DNA of 64,000 nt from Aliamphritea spongicola (GCA_024347235.1 AP025283.1:3410001-3474000), one strand, 5' to 3'; shown: positions 28,889 through 39,136, counted from the first letter of the stretch. The notes: a model not told the origin generated them from the letters alone. Made by a program: numbers and translations.

Positions 28889-29787
28889 ATGCATTGGCAT
28901 ATCCTCGGAGCCGGCGCCATTGGCCTGCTCTGGGCAGCAAAATTTCAGCGGGCCGGATTTAACACCACCCTGCTGCTGCGCAACCTGACAAACTGGCCAC
29001 TTACCGCGGCGCTTTCTCAATCATGGAAGGCCAGCAAGTCAGCCAGATACAGGTACCCGCCGAAGCGCTGAACAGCCCACAGGGGGAACCAATAAGCCAC
29101 CTGCTAATCACCACCAAAAGCTATGATGCGCTGGCGGCGTTTAACAGCGTGCGGGAGCGTCTCACGGATAACGCCCGGGTATTACTGCTACACAACGGCA
29201 TGGGGCCGCAGCAAGCGATTGCAGCACAGAATCCTCACTTACAGGTGTGGGCAGGCAGCACCACCGACGGTGCCTACCTGAACAGTGCATTTGAACTGAT
29301 CCGTGCCGGCCACGGCCAGACCCGTATCGGCAACCTGAGTAACGCTGATGATCAGTCGCTAAGCCAGCAACTGGCCCCCTGCGAACCGGCCCTTCACCAC
29401 AGCGATAATATCCACGCCACACTGTGGCAAAAACTGGCCATCAACTGTGCTATCAACCCTCTGACAGCCATCTACCGCTGCCGTAACGGCGAGCTGGCCA
29501 GCCACGCCGAATACCGTGCGCATATGCAGGTGATCTGTCATGAAGTTGAACAGGTTGCCAGCGCTCTGAAAATGCCCCTGTTTGACCAGCCGCTGATTGA
29601 TCAGGCCTGCCTGGTGGCGGAACAGACCGGGGAAAATTATTCCTCCATGTATCAGGATGTGGTTCACGGGCGGCGCAGTGAAATCGACACCATTACCGGC
29701 TACCTCTGCCAACAGGCAGAACAGCTGAACATTGAAGTGACAGAGAATCAGCGCCTCCTCGGGCAAATCATAAACCTGCAGGCGTGA
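28889..29787 (+). CDS. panE: 2-dehydropantoate 2-reductase (one frameshift)
   Basis: NADPH-dependent ketopantoate reduction in pantothenate synthesis. MHWHILGAGAIGLLWAAKFQ carries the GxGxxG motif. A missing A near 28995 shifts the frame; the right frame reads RNLTKLATYRGAF. The catalytic Lys region is LLITTKSYDALAAF, and HNGMGPQQAI and LWQKLAINCAINPLTAIYRC are the conserved segments. The C-terminal SSMYQDVVHGRRSEIDTITG is diagnostic. About 300 residues. Confidence 0.92.
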
Positions 29788-29859
29788 CCCCGGTCATGCC
29801 TTTCGATTCCACAGCGGCTTATACTGAGTACTGCCATTCAAAACAGGGAAAAATCAGCC

Positions 29860-30704
29860 ATGGGACAAACGGATAGCAAAGTTCAGAAAGCCACCGGGCT
29901 GGGGACGATTACCCTTACGATGCCAAAATATCCCGCCGGGAATATGAAGACGAAAAACGCCTACTGCAAATCGAACTGCTGAAAATGCAGTACTGGGTTA
30001 AACACCATAACGAGCGGGTGATGATTATCTTTGAAGGCCGCGATGCAGCCGGCAAAGGCGGTGCCATCAAGCGTTTCATGGAAAACCTTAATCCCCGCGG
30101 AGCCAGAATCGTCGCCCTGGAAAAACCCTCTGAAACGGAACAGACCCAGTGGTACTTTCAACGTTATTTACAGCACTTACCCAGCGGCGGTGAAATCGTG
30201 CTATTCGACCGTTCCTGGTATAACCGTGCCGGGGTGGAACGGGTTATGAATTTCTGCACCGACACACAATACAGCGAGTTTATGGATCAGGCGCCTGCAC
30301 TGGAAAAGATGCTGGTGCAGAGCGGCATCCGGCTGTTTAAGCTCTGGTTCTCTGTAAATAAAGATGAACAGCGGCGCCGCTTTGAAAACCGTAAATCCGA
30401 TCCACTGAAACAGTGGAAACTCAGCCCGATGGATCTGGCCTCACTGGACAAATGGGACGACTACACCAAAGCCAAAGAAGCCATGTATGCCTACACCCAT
30501 ACCCCGGAAGCCCCGTGGACGACCATCATGTCGGATGACAAGAAACGGGCCCGGCTGAACGCTATCAAACACGTTCTGCATCATCTGCCCTACGATGAAA
30601 AAACAACGGAGTTCGACCTCAGCCCCGATGCGCGTATTGTCGCCGATGCCCTGACCCGGGACATCCAGCACCCGGAGGACTATCCCGATCCGGCCTTACG
30701 CTGA
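29860..30704 (+). CDS. ppk2: Polyphosphate kinase 2 (one frameshift)
   Basis: Transfers phosphate between polyphosphate and nucleotides. Walker A is in IIFEGRDAAGKGGAIKRF, and Walker B plus lid in LFDRSWYNRAGVERVM. SVNKDEQRRRFENR and DKWDDYTKAKEAM are PPK2 class I landmarks. The N terminus starts MGQTDSKVQK at 29860. A G missing in the GGGG near 29901 shifts the frame before YPYDAKISRREYEDEKRLLQ. About 281 residues. Stand-alone; a stem-loop follows. Confidence 0.92.
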
Positions 30705-30754
30705 ATTAAGTAAGATCAGCCAATAGCGGGAATCCGACCCGTACTATTCCCTGT

Positions 30755-30775
30755 GCGCCCGAAGTCTCCGGGCGC
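30755..30775 (+). terminator. Stem-loop after ppk2
   Basis: GCGCCCG, 7-base loop, CGGGCGC: perfect stem 50 bases after the stop. No U-tract. Confidence 0.5.
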
Positions 30776-30848
30776 CGTTACAACAGTTGACCATTCCCGC
30801 CTGTCAAACCATTATTGCAGCAACACTTATCATCTGTTGGAGCTACAT

Positions 30849-31462
30849 ATGGTCGCGCGCCGCCTGACAAAAATTTATACCCGCACCGGCGATAAAGGTA
30901 CCACTGCCCTGGCCAATGGCAGCCGGGTAGACAAGCATCACCCCGTATCGAAACCATGGGCGATGTGGATGAACTTAACTGCCTGATCGGCGTGCTTATT
31001 GAAGAACTGGACAGCAATGATCTGATCCGCGAATACCTGACCCTGAGCCAGCACTGCCTGTTTGATATCGGCGGTGAGATCGCCGTGGCCGATGCGGATT
31101 ACAAAGTAATCAGCGCAGAAGATATCACGCAGCTGGAACAGCAACTTGATACCCTCAATGAAGACCTGCCACCCCTCCAGGAATTCATTCTGCCAGGTGG
31201 CAACCGGGCCGCAGCCCTGTGCCATCAGGCCCGCAGTGTCTGCCGCCGTGCCGAACGCCGGCTGGTAGAGCTGGTACAGCTGGAAAATACCCCGGCCGAA
31301 GGGGAACAGGCCGCAGTGGAAATGGTCAATAACTTTGCAGCTGCGTATGTAAACCGCCTGTCCGACTTACTCTTTGTCAGCGCCCGGGTACTGGCCCGCC
31401 GCAATGACGGCAGTGAAGTGCTGTGGCAGCCAAAACAAAAGCGCACCGCCGGCGGCAGTTAA
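30849..31462 (+). CDS. PduO-type cob(I)alamin adenosyltransferase (one frameshift)
   Basis: Adenosylates cob(I)alamin using ATP. The N-terminal RLTKIYTRTGDKGTTALANG is the PduO ATP-binding signature. A missing C in CACCCCG near 30944 separates it from RIETMGDVDELNCLIGVLIE. The C-terminal FILPGGNRAAALCHQARSVC and RRAERRLVEL, NRLSDLLFVSARVLARR segments match the family. About 205 residues. It lies next to, but on the opposite strand from, the cobUTC group, consistent with cobalamin salvage. Confidence 0.92.
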
Positions 31463-31550
31463 GGGTTAATTCACGCGGTTTGATATACTTTGTCACAGAA
31501 CCGGACTTAACACCTGTTTTGACGGAAAGCACAGACAGAAAGTAAAGATT

Positions 31551-31865
31551 ATGAAAATGACCGCACCACTGAAAACCGTTTTAGCCGGCCTTGCGCTGGC
31601 TGTAAGCCCACTGGCAATGGCCCTGGGCGACTGCCAGGATCAGCAGAGCTTTTGTGAAGCTAAATGTGAAGTCCGCCACCTGGGTGATGAAGCGGCCATC
31701 AATGGCTGCTACGCCAAGTGTACCGCCAGCCGCGCTGTATGCAGCACCAAAGAAGGTGCCAAAGAAGTGTATGAAGCCGGTGAAGAAGGTGCGAAAACAG
31801 CCGTAGAAGTTGGCAAAGATGCCGTAGAATCCACCAAGTCATTTATCAAGGGCGTCTTCGACTGA
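31551..31865 (+). CDS. Small secreted cysteine-containing protein with amphipathic repeats
   Basis: 104 residues, intact. Signal peptide LKTVLAGLALAVSPLAMA. The mature N terminus carries six Cys in about 45 residues (GDCQDQQSFCEAKCEVRH, then CYAKCTASRAVC), consistent with disulfides. The C-terminal 40 residues repeat an 8-11 residue pattern (EGAKEVYEAGEEGAKTAVEV, GKDAVESTKSF), which suggests an amphipathic helix. No family recognised. Followed by a strong terminator. Confidence 0.7.
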   Translation: MKMTAPLKTVLAGLALAVSPLAMALGDCQDQQSFCEAKCEVRHLGDEAAINGCYAKCTASRAVCSTKEGAKEVYEAGEEGAKTAVEVGKDAVESTKSFIKGVFD

Positions 31866-31888
31866 CCCTGACTTTTGCAGACTTACAC

Positions 31889-31924
31889 AAAAAAGCGCAC
31901 TCTGAAAACAGACTGCGCTTTTTC
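31889..31924 (+). terminator. Intrinsic terminator, probably bidirectional
   Basis: AAAAAGCGCA-C-TCTG, loop AAAA, CAGA-C-TGCGCTTTTT: 14 base pairs with one C:C mismatch and a U-tract. It lies between convergent genes (the small secreted protein and cobC). Confidence 0.85.
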
Positions 31925-31955
31925 TTTATGTACCGGGGCGCTTTACTAAAAAGCT

Positions 31956-32568
31956 TCAGCGGTTGATAAACGCCACGCTGTAACCCAGCTCTCCCGGCTC
32001 ACCCACAATATGAATCCGGCTCAGGGATGCATAATCCAGCTGCAGGCAATTCCAGTTACCGGCAGGTATTGCCAGCACTCTGGCTAACAACGCCCGGATC
32101 ACTCCGCCATGGGTAACCCACAAATAATGCCCCTGGGAATGATTACGGACAAAGTCATCCAAACATTCCGCCAGCCGCTCCCGGAATACCTTCAGCGGCT
32201 CACCTTCCGGCGGCGTAAACGCTTCGGGATCTTCCCAGAAATGGGTGACATCGTCCGGGAATTTCTCCCAGATATCCGCCAGTAGCTCGCCATCCCATTC
32301 GCCAAAATCAATTTCCTGCAACCGCGGTTCCAGCTGGCAGCTGATATCGTGCTCCGCAGCATAGGCCACAGCCACTTTGGAACAGCGCCGTAACGGTGAG
32401 CTCACCACGCCCCGCCAGGGCTGACCGGCCTCGGCAAGGGTACGCTGCATCGCCTTCATACCCGGCTTAGTCAGCTTAGAATCGGTCCGGCCACGGTAGA
32501 TAGCCCCCTTCTGTTTCGCCATGGCGTAACAGGTCGATGGTCAGATCAATACTCGGTTCAGTCGGCAT
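31956..32568 (-). CDS. cobC: Histidine phosphatase, probable alpha-ribazole phosphatase (one frameshift)
   Basis: The phosphohistidine motif IDLLRHGETEG lies near the N terminus (ATG at 32568). A missing G near 32505 shifts the frame before IYRGRTDSKLTKPGMKAM. The second half carries SSPLRRC, LQEIDFGEWDG and the second His in VTHGGVIRALL, all family landmarks. About 204 residues. Linkage to cobT (its start overlaps the cobT stop by 11 bases) argues for the CobC role of dephosphorylating alpha-ribazole phosphate or cobalamin phosphate in cobalamin assembly. Confidence 0.85.
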
Positions 32569-33632
32569 ATTTTTGCGCCTCAGGCAGATTTGTCGGCAAC
32601 CCCGCATCGGCAAAAGTTGCCATATTCCCATGCAGTAAACAAGCACTGCGTAACAGATCCACCGCCAGTACTGCGCCACTGCCCTCACCCAGACGCATGC
32701 CTAAATTCAGCAATGGCTGCACCTGCAATGCCTGTAGCATAGCCCGGTGCCCCGGTTCTGCCGAATTATGGGCAAACACCAGCCATTCTTTAACTTCAGG
32801 GTGAATCCGGCAGGCCAGCAGAGCTGCAGCTGTACAGATAAAGCCATCCACCAGCGCCGCAATCCCTTCCTGTGCACAGGTCAGATAGGCACCACACAGG
32901 GCTGCAATCTCAAATCCCCCGACGCTCTGTAACACCCCCAGCGGAGTATCAAGATGCTCGGCATGCAGCGCCATAACACCTTCCAGAATGGACTGCTTTG
33001 CCAGTACACCGGCATTATCCAGTCCTGTACCGGGCCCGACCAGATCTTCCAGTGTGCTGTCGGTCAGCGCAGCGGCAATCATGGATGCAGCACTGGTATT
33101 GCCGATGCCCATTTCCCCCACAAACAACTGCGCACCTTTCTCCCGGGCAGCCAGTACCCGTTCACGGCCGGTATTCAGCGCCTGGGCCAGTTGCTCATCA
33201 CTCATCGCCTGTTGCTCTGAGCAATCTGCCGTGGCACTGGCAATCACCGCCTGCACCACTGTCGGATGGTCAGCCACCGGGCCTACGGTTCCCAGATTTA
33301 CCACCTCAAAGTCAGCACCCCGGGCTTTGGATAGCACCGATACCGCAGCGCCTCCATGGGCAAAGTTGCTGACCATTTGGGCCGTCACTTCCTGGGAAAG
33401 CAGAAACACCCCGGCCGGCAAGGCCGTGATCCGCTGCAAAAATAGACACCTGAACCTTATCAAGCTGTGGTTTTAACTGCCCCTGCATTCCCGCAAAACG
33501 GATCGCCAGAGTTTCCAGCTGCCCCAGAGAGCCTGCCGGCTTTGTCAGAATTTGCTGATGTTCCGTTGCCGCCGCGGTTGCTGCCTGATCAATTGCCTGA
33601 GGCGTGCGGGTTAACCATTCAAGGTTGGACAT
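32558..33632 (-). CDS. cobT: Nicotinate-nucleotide:dimethylbenzimidazole phosphoribosyltransferase (one frameshift)
   Basis: Makes alpha-ribazole phosphate for the lower ligand of cobalamin. MSNLEWLTRTPQAIDQA starts at the ATG at 33632. KPAGSLGQLETLAIRFAG and IFAADHGLAGRGVSAFP are CobT signatures. A break near 33400 leads to EVTAQMVSNFAHGGAAVSVL. GEMGIGNTSAASMIAAAL and the catalytic-Glu region LGMRLGEGSGAVLAVDLL follow. About 358 residues. Order cobU-cobT-cobC on one strand; cobS is not in the window. Confidence 0.93.
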
Positions 33633-33707
33633 AATTACCACCTGATATAAAACAGCCGGTCAGAATCCGACCGGCATACATTGATTATGTGTTCTGAATA
33701 ACGGGAT

Positions 33708-34235
33708 TCAGGCCTTAAATTCCATCGGCAAACCAGCTACGGTGAGAGTCACCCGTTCGCAAAGCTGGCCAAGACGCTGATGCAGAAAACCCGCCTGATC
33801 CTGAAACTTCCGGGTCAGTTCACCCATGGGCACGATCCCCAGCCCCACTTCATTACTGACCATGATGATCTGTGCCTGGCAGTCGGCCAGTGCTGCTTCA
33901 AATGCCGCCATATGCCCGGCCATGCGGTCATCATCCTCCAGCATCAGCAGGTTCGTCACCCACAGGGTCAGGCAATCGATCAATAAACACTGGTTGGGAT
34001 CGTTATGCTGTGCCAGTACCCCGGCCAGATCCAGCGGCTCTTCAATCGTCAGCCAGCCTTCGGGACGTAAATCCTGATGCCGCTTGATACGCGCCGACAT
34101 CTCCCCGTCACCGGCATTGGCGGTCGCCAGATAATACACCTGACGCCCTTCTCCTGCGGCGTGCCAGTCCTGCGCCCGCTGTTCAGCCAGCGCGGTTTTA
34201 CCGGAACGGGCACCGCCTAAAATTAATTGTTTCAT
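33708..34235 (-). CDS. cobU: Adenosylcobinamide kinase / guanylyltransferase
   Basis: 175 residues, intact. P-loop GGARSGKTALAEQRA at the N terminus, YLATANAGDGEMSARIKRHQ, LIDCLTLWVTNLL and IMVSNEVGLGIVPMGELTRK are the full set of CobU landmarks. It phosphorylates adenosylcobinamide and then attaches GMP. First of the cobUTC strand group. The 300 bases upstream show no GCCACTG B12 box, so no cobalamin riboswitch is called. Confidence 0.95.
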   Translation of the reverse strand: MKQLILGGARSGKTALAEQRAQDWHAAGEGRQVYYLATANAGDGEMSARIKRHQDLRPEGWLTIEEPLDLAGVLAQHNDPNQCLLIDCLTLWVTNLLMLEDDDRMAGHMAAFEAALADCQAQIIMVSNEVGLGIVPMGELTRKFQDQAGFLHQRLGQLCERVTLTVAGLPMEFKA

Positions 34236-34462
34236 TGTTGTACAGCCTGAAATTATCGGCAGCCTTTTATCGGCTTACATGCAGGTTCCTAAGCTAACGG
34301 CTATCCTGACCGGAGACAAGCTAAGTTACATTCTGCAGGCGACATAAAACGTCGTTGAGAGAACGCTAAACGCCTTTCACTTCCCTGTACAAGCCCCGCC
34401 AGAAAGCTATCTGATGAAGCTTTGATTTAGCGCAGGTTGTTTCATCGCTTTAACAACACTTT

Positions 34463-34485
34463 AAGATGTATTCAAAAAACATTTT
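34463..34485. promoter_or_regulatory. NsrR-like nitric-oxide repressor site upstream of nnrS
   Basis: AAGATGTATTC-A-AAAAACATTTT is an 11-1-11 imperfect palindrome. The left arm matches the NsrR consensus AAGATGYATTT; the right arm agrees at 8 of 11 positions when complemented. It lies 52-74 bases before the nnrS ATG, and NnrS is a typical NsrR target. The rest of the 300-base gap to cobU shows nothing recognisable. Confidence 0.5.
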
Positions 34486-34536
34486 ATGATTTAATGCCCC
34501 TACTGAAGTAACAGCATGAATCGGTGAAGGTGAGCC

Positions 34537-35717
34537 ATGCAAATCCAAATTCAGGAACCCAGAAACTCCAGTTCCTTTGCGCTTTTTAACCTGGGTTTCA
34601 GACCCTTCTTTCTGTTCGGTGCAATCTCCGCATTGCTGCTGATGCTGATCTGGCTGATTATGCTGAGTACCGGTCAGGCCACCCAGTCGTATTATCAGCT
34701 CAGCTATGTATGGCACGGCCATGAAATGCTGTTTGGTTATACCGTTGCCATTATTGCCGGCTTCCTGCTGACCGCGGTGAGAAACTGGACATCGCAACAG
34801 ACCCCACACGGCAGCTGGCTGGCGATTATCTTTGCTTTCTGGGTGGCGGGCAGAATCATGCCATTCACTGCCCTCCCGCCATTACTGATTGCAGCCACCG
34901 ATATGCTGTTTCTGCCGTTGGTGATTGTCGGTATCGGTATCCCTATCATTCGCAGCGGTAACCACCGCAACCTGATGTTTATCGTGATTCTCTCGGTCAT
35001 GACCCTGGCGAACGGGCTGATGCACGCCCAGCTACTCGGTTACACCGAAAACACCATGTTGCAGGGCATGCAGTTACAGCTGGGGCTGGTAATTCTGATC
35101 ATCATGATTCTGGGCGGCCGGGTGATTCCTTTTTCACTGAACGGGCGCTGGGCAACTTCACTGCCCGTAAATATACCTGGCTGGAATATATGACTCCGGC
35201 GGTCACCGTGGCGTGGCTGGTGAGTCACTTTGCCGGTTACCTGCAGCTGGCGGGCATTTTCGCGGCACTGGCGGCGGCCTCACAGTTCCTGCGGCTTTAC
35301 GGCTGGTTCCATCCACGTTTACTGCGCAACCCTCTGCTGTGGATTCTGCAACTGGCATACCTGTTCATTCCGCTTGGCTTTGCCCTGTATGCCGCGAGCG
35401 TGTTTACCGGCATCTCGCCGTATCTGGCAACCCACGCATTTGCTGCTGGCGCAATCGGTTCAATTACCATCGGTATGATGGCCCGGGTTTCACTGGGACA
35501 TACCGGCCGGCCACTTAAACTGACTAACTGGGTTAAAGTTGGCTTTGGTTTCATGATCGTCAGCGGCCTGATCCGCAGCCTGCTGCCACTGGCACCGGAC
35601 CTGTATGTGCCGGCCCTGCATGCTTCCGCCCTGTTCTGGATGATTGCCTGGGTACTGTTCCTGATTCCGTATACCCCGATACTGTTACAGCCACGGCTGG
35701 ATGGGCAGTACGGCTAA
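34537..35717 (+). CDS. nnrS: NnrS family membrane protein (one frameshift)
   Basis: Haem- and copper-containing membrane protein associated with nitric-oxide stress. The ATG follows GGTGAG. The N-terminal NLGFRPFFLFGAISALLLML and VWHGHEMLFGYTVAIIAGFL are diagnostic; the His residues in WHGHE are the expected metal ligands. ILGGRVIPFF precedes a break (T missing near 35141), then TERALGNF and a second helical half (HAFAAGAIGSITIGMMARVS, LGHTGR). About 393 residues, 12 predicted helices. Confidence 0.92.
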
Positions 35718-35735
35718 CCGGTACCGCTTAAATAT

Positions 35736-35768
35736 AAGCCCGTTGCATGCGTGCAACGGGCTTTTTAT
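35736..35768 (+). terminator. Intrinsic terminator of nnrS
   Basis: AAGCCCGTTGCA, loop TGCG, TGCAACGGGCTT then TTT: perfect 12-bp stem. The following 280 bases to zapG contain no gene that I can support. Confidence 0.92.
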
Positions 35769-36048
35769 TGTCAGAATAAACCCGCAAGCCACAGGTAATG
35801 CCCGGTTCCGGCAACCATTTGAGTAACGGCATGCCCCACTCTGGGTTTAATTTCCGGACCTGCTCTCCGACGACATTCAGAAATCACTCTCATTCGCTTT
35901 AAAGTGACTGTCTGCGGGCGGTTCAGGCAATAAAACGCCCCCGACACACAAAAACACACCTGATTGATCTGTGTGTATTTCCCTCTTCAGGCAACTTGAT
36001 ATAATGCATGCCACACCTGTTATACGCGATTTATTGAAAGGAGCCATT

Positions 36049-36639
36049 GTGGAAGATAACAGTATCTGGATTATCAGCATCCTTACCCTGGTCACAGGAG
36101 GCGTTATCGGTTACTTCGCTGGCCGCTTCGGAACCAGCGCAACCAAACAACGGGACCTGAACCTGCAACTGGAAGATTCTCAGCGCCAGCTGGATGCTTA
36201 CAAGCAACAGGTAAATCAACACTTTGAACGCACCGCAGAGCTGGTCAATAACATGACCGAAAGCTACAAAGCCGTGCACCAGCACCTGGCCACCGGCTCT
36301 GAAGCCCTGTGCGATGCCGACACCAGCAAGCTGGAAGCTGCACCGGTTAAACCAAGCATCACTGACCAGACTGAAACAGCACCGGCCCCGGCCGCTGAAC
36401 CGGCAGCACCTGCCAGTGAACCGGCTCAGGCGGCAGCTGAACCAACGGCAGCTCCAGCAGCTGAAGCTGAGAACATTCCTGCACCGCCGCTGGATTACGC
36501 GCCTAAAACGCCGGATCAGGAAGGCACTCTGTCTGAGAACTTCGGTGTGAAGAAAGACGCAGAAGAACCTCAGCCTGAACCGGTGCCTGCGGATCACTTT
36601 GCAGAGAAGAAAACCGAAGAAGCAGCTAAGCTGCACTAA
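36049..36639 (+). CDS. zapG: ZapG/YhcB (DUF1043) inner-membrane cell-envelope and division factor
   Basis: The start is the GTG at 36049, preceded by AAAGGAG; an upstream ATG would add residues ahead of the membrane anchor that the family lacks. N-terminal anchor SIWIISILTLVTGGVIGYFA with GR, then a coiled coil (RDLNLQLEDSQRQLDAYKQQ, VNQHFERTAELVNNM). The C-terminal half is long, Pro/Ala/Glu-rich and disordered (about residues 105-160). 196 residues, longer than the E. coli protein because of that tail. Located near degS, as often seen in gammaproteobacteria. Confidence 0.88.
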   Translation: MEDNSIWIISILTLVTGGVIGYFAGRFGTSATKQRDLNLQLEDSQRQLDAYKQQVNQHFERTAELVNNMTESYKAVHQHLATGSEALCDADTSKLEAAPVKPSITDQTETAPAPAAEPAAPASEPAQAAAEPTAAPAAEAENIPAPPLDYAPKTPDQEGTLSENFGVKKDAEEPQPEPVPADHFAEKKTEEAAKLH

Positions 36640-36683
36640 TCAATTTTCCCTGCCGACGTTAAATCGCCGGCAATAACAAACAC

Positions 36684-36716
36684 AAAAAGGCCGCTTACAC
36701 ATAGCGGCCTTTTTAT
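36684..36716 (+). terminator. Intrinsic terminator of zapG
   Basis: AAAAAGGCCGCT, loop TACACAT, AGCGGCCTTTTT: perfect 12-bp stem with U-tract, between convergent genes. Confidence 0.92.
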
Positions 36717-36743
36717 TGCTACTTTCATTTTCCCGGAAACCGG

Positions 36744-36989
36744 TCAGTTATGTTTCTGACCATCCATCATGCAGCTGTTTGCCATTGCATCGTAACGTCC
36801 GCCCTGTGACTCACAGGAACTGCTGACAAAATGATCCGCGCTGCCCAGATAAGACACCAGTACCGCGGTCCCCAGGCAAAGCATGATCGCCTTGCCGGCC
36901 CGGATATGTTGCTGACGTAACATCATCACCAGCGCAAATACCCCGCTACCGGCAGATACCGCGATCAAAAGATAAAACAATACCATCAT
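36744..36989 (-). CDS. Small two-helix membrane protein of unknown function
   Basis: 81 residues, intact. Two membrane helices: VLFYLLIAVSAGSGVFALVM and AIMLCLGTAVLVSYLGSA, then a short tail with two Cys (SSSCESQGGRYDAMANSCMM). The tail would face the same side as the N terminus. No family recognised. It follows the ybgI gene by 23 bases on the same strand. Confidence 0.6.
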   Translation of the reverse strand: MMVLFYLLIAVSAGSGVFALVMMLRQQHIRAGKAIMLCLGTAVLVSYLGSADHFVSSSCESQGGRYDAMANSCMMDGQKHN

Positions 36990-37012
36990 AGTTTTCAGTC
37001 CGCTCAGTCAGA

Positions 37013-37772
37013 TCAGGCAGGATTATCAATATCCACGAAGTGATGTTCAACCCCGAACACCTCCGCCAGATGCTCACCCAGCGCCTTGGCACCGTAACGC
37101 TCAGTGGCATGGTGGCCAGCAGCAAAGTAATGAATGCCTTCTTCCCGGGCACTGTGGGTGGTCGGCTCAGAAATCTCTCCGGACAGATACGCATCCACCC
37201 CATGCTCAATGGCTTTGTCGATGTAGCCCTGCGCACCGCCTGTACACCAGGCAATGGTGCTAATCATGTCCGGCCCTGCATCCACATGTAAAACATCCCG
37301 CCCCAGAATGTCAGCCACCTGTGCTGCAAACTCGGTGGCTTTCAGCGGTGCCGCTAAACGTCCCACAGAACCGATGCTCAGCGGGTTATCAGCCTCAAGG
37401 CCACCTTCGGTAATCAACCCCAGCTGTTTAGCCAGCTGAGCATTATTCCCCAGCTCCGGATGGCCATCCAGCGGCAGGTGATAAGCCAGCAGGCTGATAT
37501 CATGGCACAGTAATGTCTGTAAACGGCGCTTTCGCAGCCTTTGATTACCGGATTCTCGCCTTTCAAAAATAACCATGGTGCACCAGAATCAGATCCGCGT
37601 TCAGTGCCACGGCTTTATCCAGCAACGCCTGGGATGCTGTTACTCCGGAGACAATACAACGGACCTCCGGTTTACCTTCCACCTGAAGGCCGTTCGGGCA
37701 ATAGTCCCGATAGCGCTCAGGGCTCAGCAAGTTATTGGTATAATTTACGATTTCATTCAACTTTACTGCCAT
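37013..37772 (-). CDS. ybgI: Nif3-like dinuclear metal centre protein (one or two frameshifts)
   Basis: The ATG at 37772 gives MAVKLNEIVNYTNNLLSPER. CPNGLQVEG and LILVHHGYFWKGE are Nif3/YbgI hallmarks, the His pair binding metal. A break near 37565 separates this from HDISLLAYHLPLDGHPELGN. The C-terminal FAAGHHATERYGAKALGEHL provides further metal ligands. About 253 residues. Probable GTP cyclohydrolase I type 2 relative or metal-dependent hydrolase; the reaction is uncertain. Divergent from degS with a 96-base gap. Confidence 0.88.
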
Positions 37773-37868
37773 AATTAAGCCGCACTGGTTCCCATTGATG
37801 GATAAGTATCCGTATAATTCTAAATCCAGTCGATCCTGATCGCACCTATTAAAAGGCAATCCTGACGC

Positions 37869-39119
37869 ATGCGTAGACTATCGTTTCTTATCTGGCCGAC
37901 TATTTCAGGTGTTCTTGCGGCTACTTTATTACTGATGTACGTCCCGGGCTGTTACCCAACGGCCAGGTAACTGACCTGTTTGCCGATGCAGAACGCCCTG
38001 TCGAACGCACCATTACGACCGTCGGCCCGGCCTCATACGCGGAAGCCGTGGACATCGCTTCCCCAGTGTTGTGAACATTTACACCCGTACCGTGGTTGTG
38101 CCGCCAAAAGATTCTGCCCCCATTACAGAACCGGCAACGGCACCGGATACAACACTGCAGAAGAAATACGAAGGCGATAACCTGCAGGGCCGTGACAAAG
38201 TTCACACCAGCCTGGGATCCGGTGTAATCCTGACCCATGACGGCTACATTGCCACCAACAACCACGTCATCGCCAACGCTGATGAAATCACCGTGGCCCT
38301 GAAAGATGGCCGTGAAGCACTGGCGCAGGTCATTGGCCGCGACCCGGATACGGATCTGGCGGTACTGAAAATTGATCTGCCGGACCTGCCAATCATCACC
38401 ATCAGCTCTTCAAATAACCTGCGGGTGGGTGATGTCACCCTGGCCATCGGTAACCCATTTGGCGTCGGCCAGACCGTTACCATGGGCATTATCAGCGCCA
38501 CCGGCCGTAATCAGGTTGGCCTGAACACTTATGAAAACTTTATTCAGACTGATGCAGCCATCAACCCGGGTAACTCCGGCGGTGCACTGATCGACCCCTA
38601 CGGTAACCTGATCGGCATTAACACCGCGATCTTCTCCGCAGCGGCGGCTCACTGGGTATCGGTTTTGCGATTCCGTCCAACCAGGCCATTGTGGTCATGA
38701 AAGATCTGATCGAACACGGCCGTGTAATCCGCGGCTGGCTGGGGATTGAAGCACAGGAAATGACCGCACAGCTGGCTGAATCCTTTGCGCTTGAAGAAAA
38801 CCGCGGCCTGATCATTGCCGGCATTTACCGCGACGGTCCGGCCCATCTGGGCGGCCTGCAACCCGGCGATATCATGCTGGAAATTGAAGGCAAGAAGATC
38901 GTCGATGGCCGTACCTCTATGCGCCAGATCGCTCAGGTACGCCCGGGCAGCCAGATCCGGATAAAAGCCCTGCGCGACGGTGAAATGCAGGACTTCACGG
39001 TAGAAATTATCGAACGGCCTACACCACCAAAACCGGATGCTACACCGGCGCAGGTTCCGGGTCAGAAAGCCGACGCAGCACCTGAAAAAGCACCGGCCCC
39101 GGAAAAACCTGCAGAGTAA
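37869..39119 (+). CDS. degS: DegS/AlgW-type periplasmic serine protease with one PDZ domain (frameshifted)
   Basis: Inner-membrane-anchored protease that senses misfolded outer-membrane proteins and starts sigma-E release. N-terminal anchor FLIWPTISGVLAATLLLMYV. Breaks near 37948 and 38068 hide the link to VDIASPSVVNIYTRT. Catalytic triad: His in IATNNHVIANADE, Asp in DTDLAVLKID, Ser in INPGNSGGAL. A third break near 38640 lies before LGIGFAIPSN. One PDZ domain follows (GWLGIEAQEM, GLQPGDIMLEIEGKK). The 40-residue Pro/Ala tail (PKPDATPAQVPGQKADAAPE) is unusual. About 418 residues. Confidence 0.9.
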
Positions 39120-39136
39120 GCAAAACAGCGCTGAAC

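Noticed and set aside
34236..34536. Cobalamin riboswitch before cobU
   Set aside because: Only a GGGAA-like fragment is visible on the minus strand; the GCCACTG box is absent.
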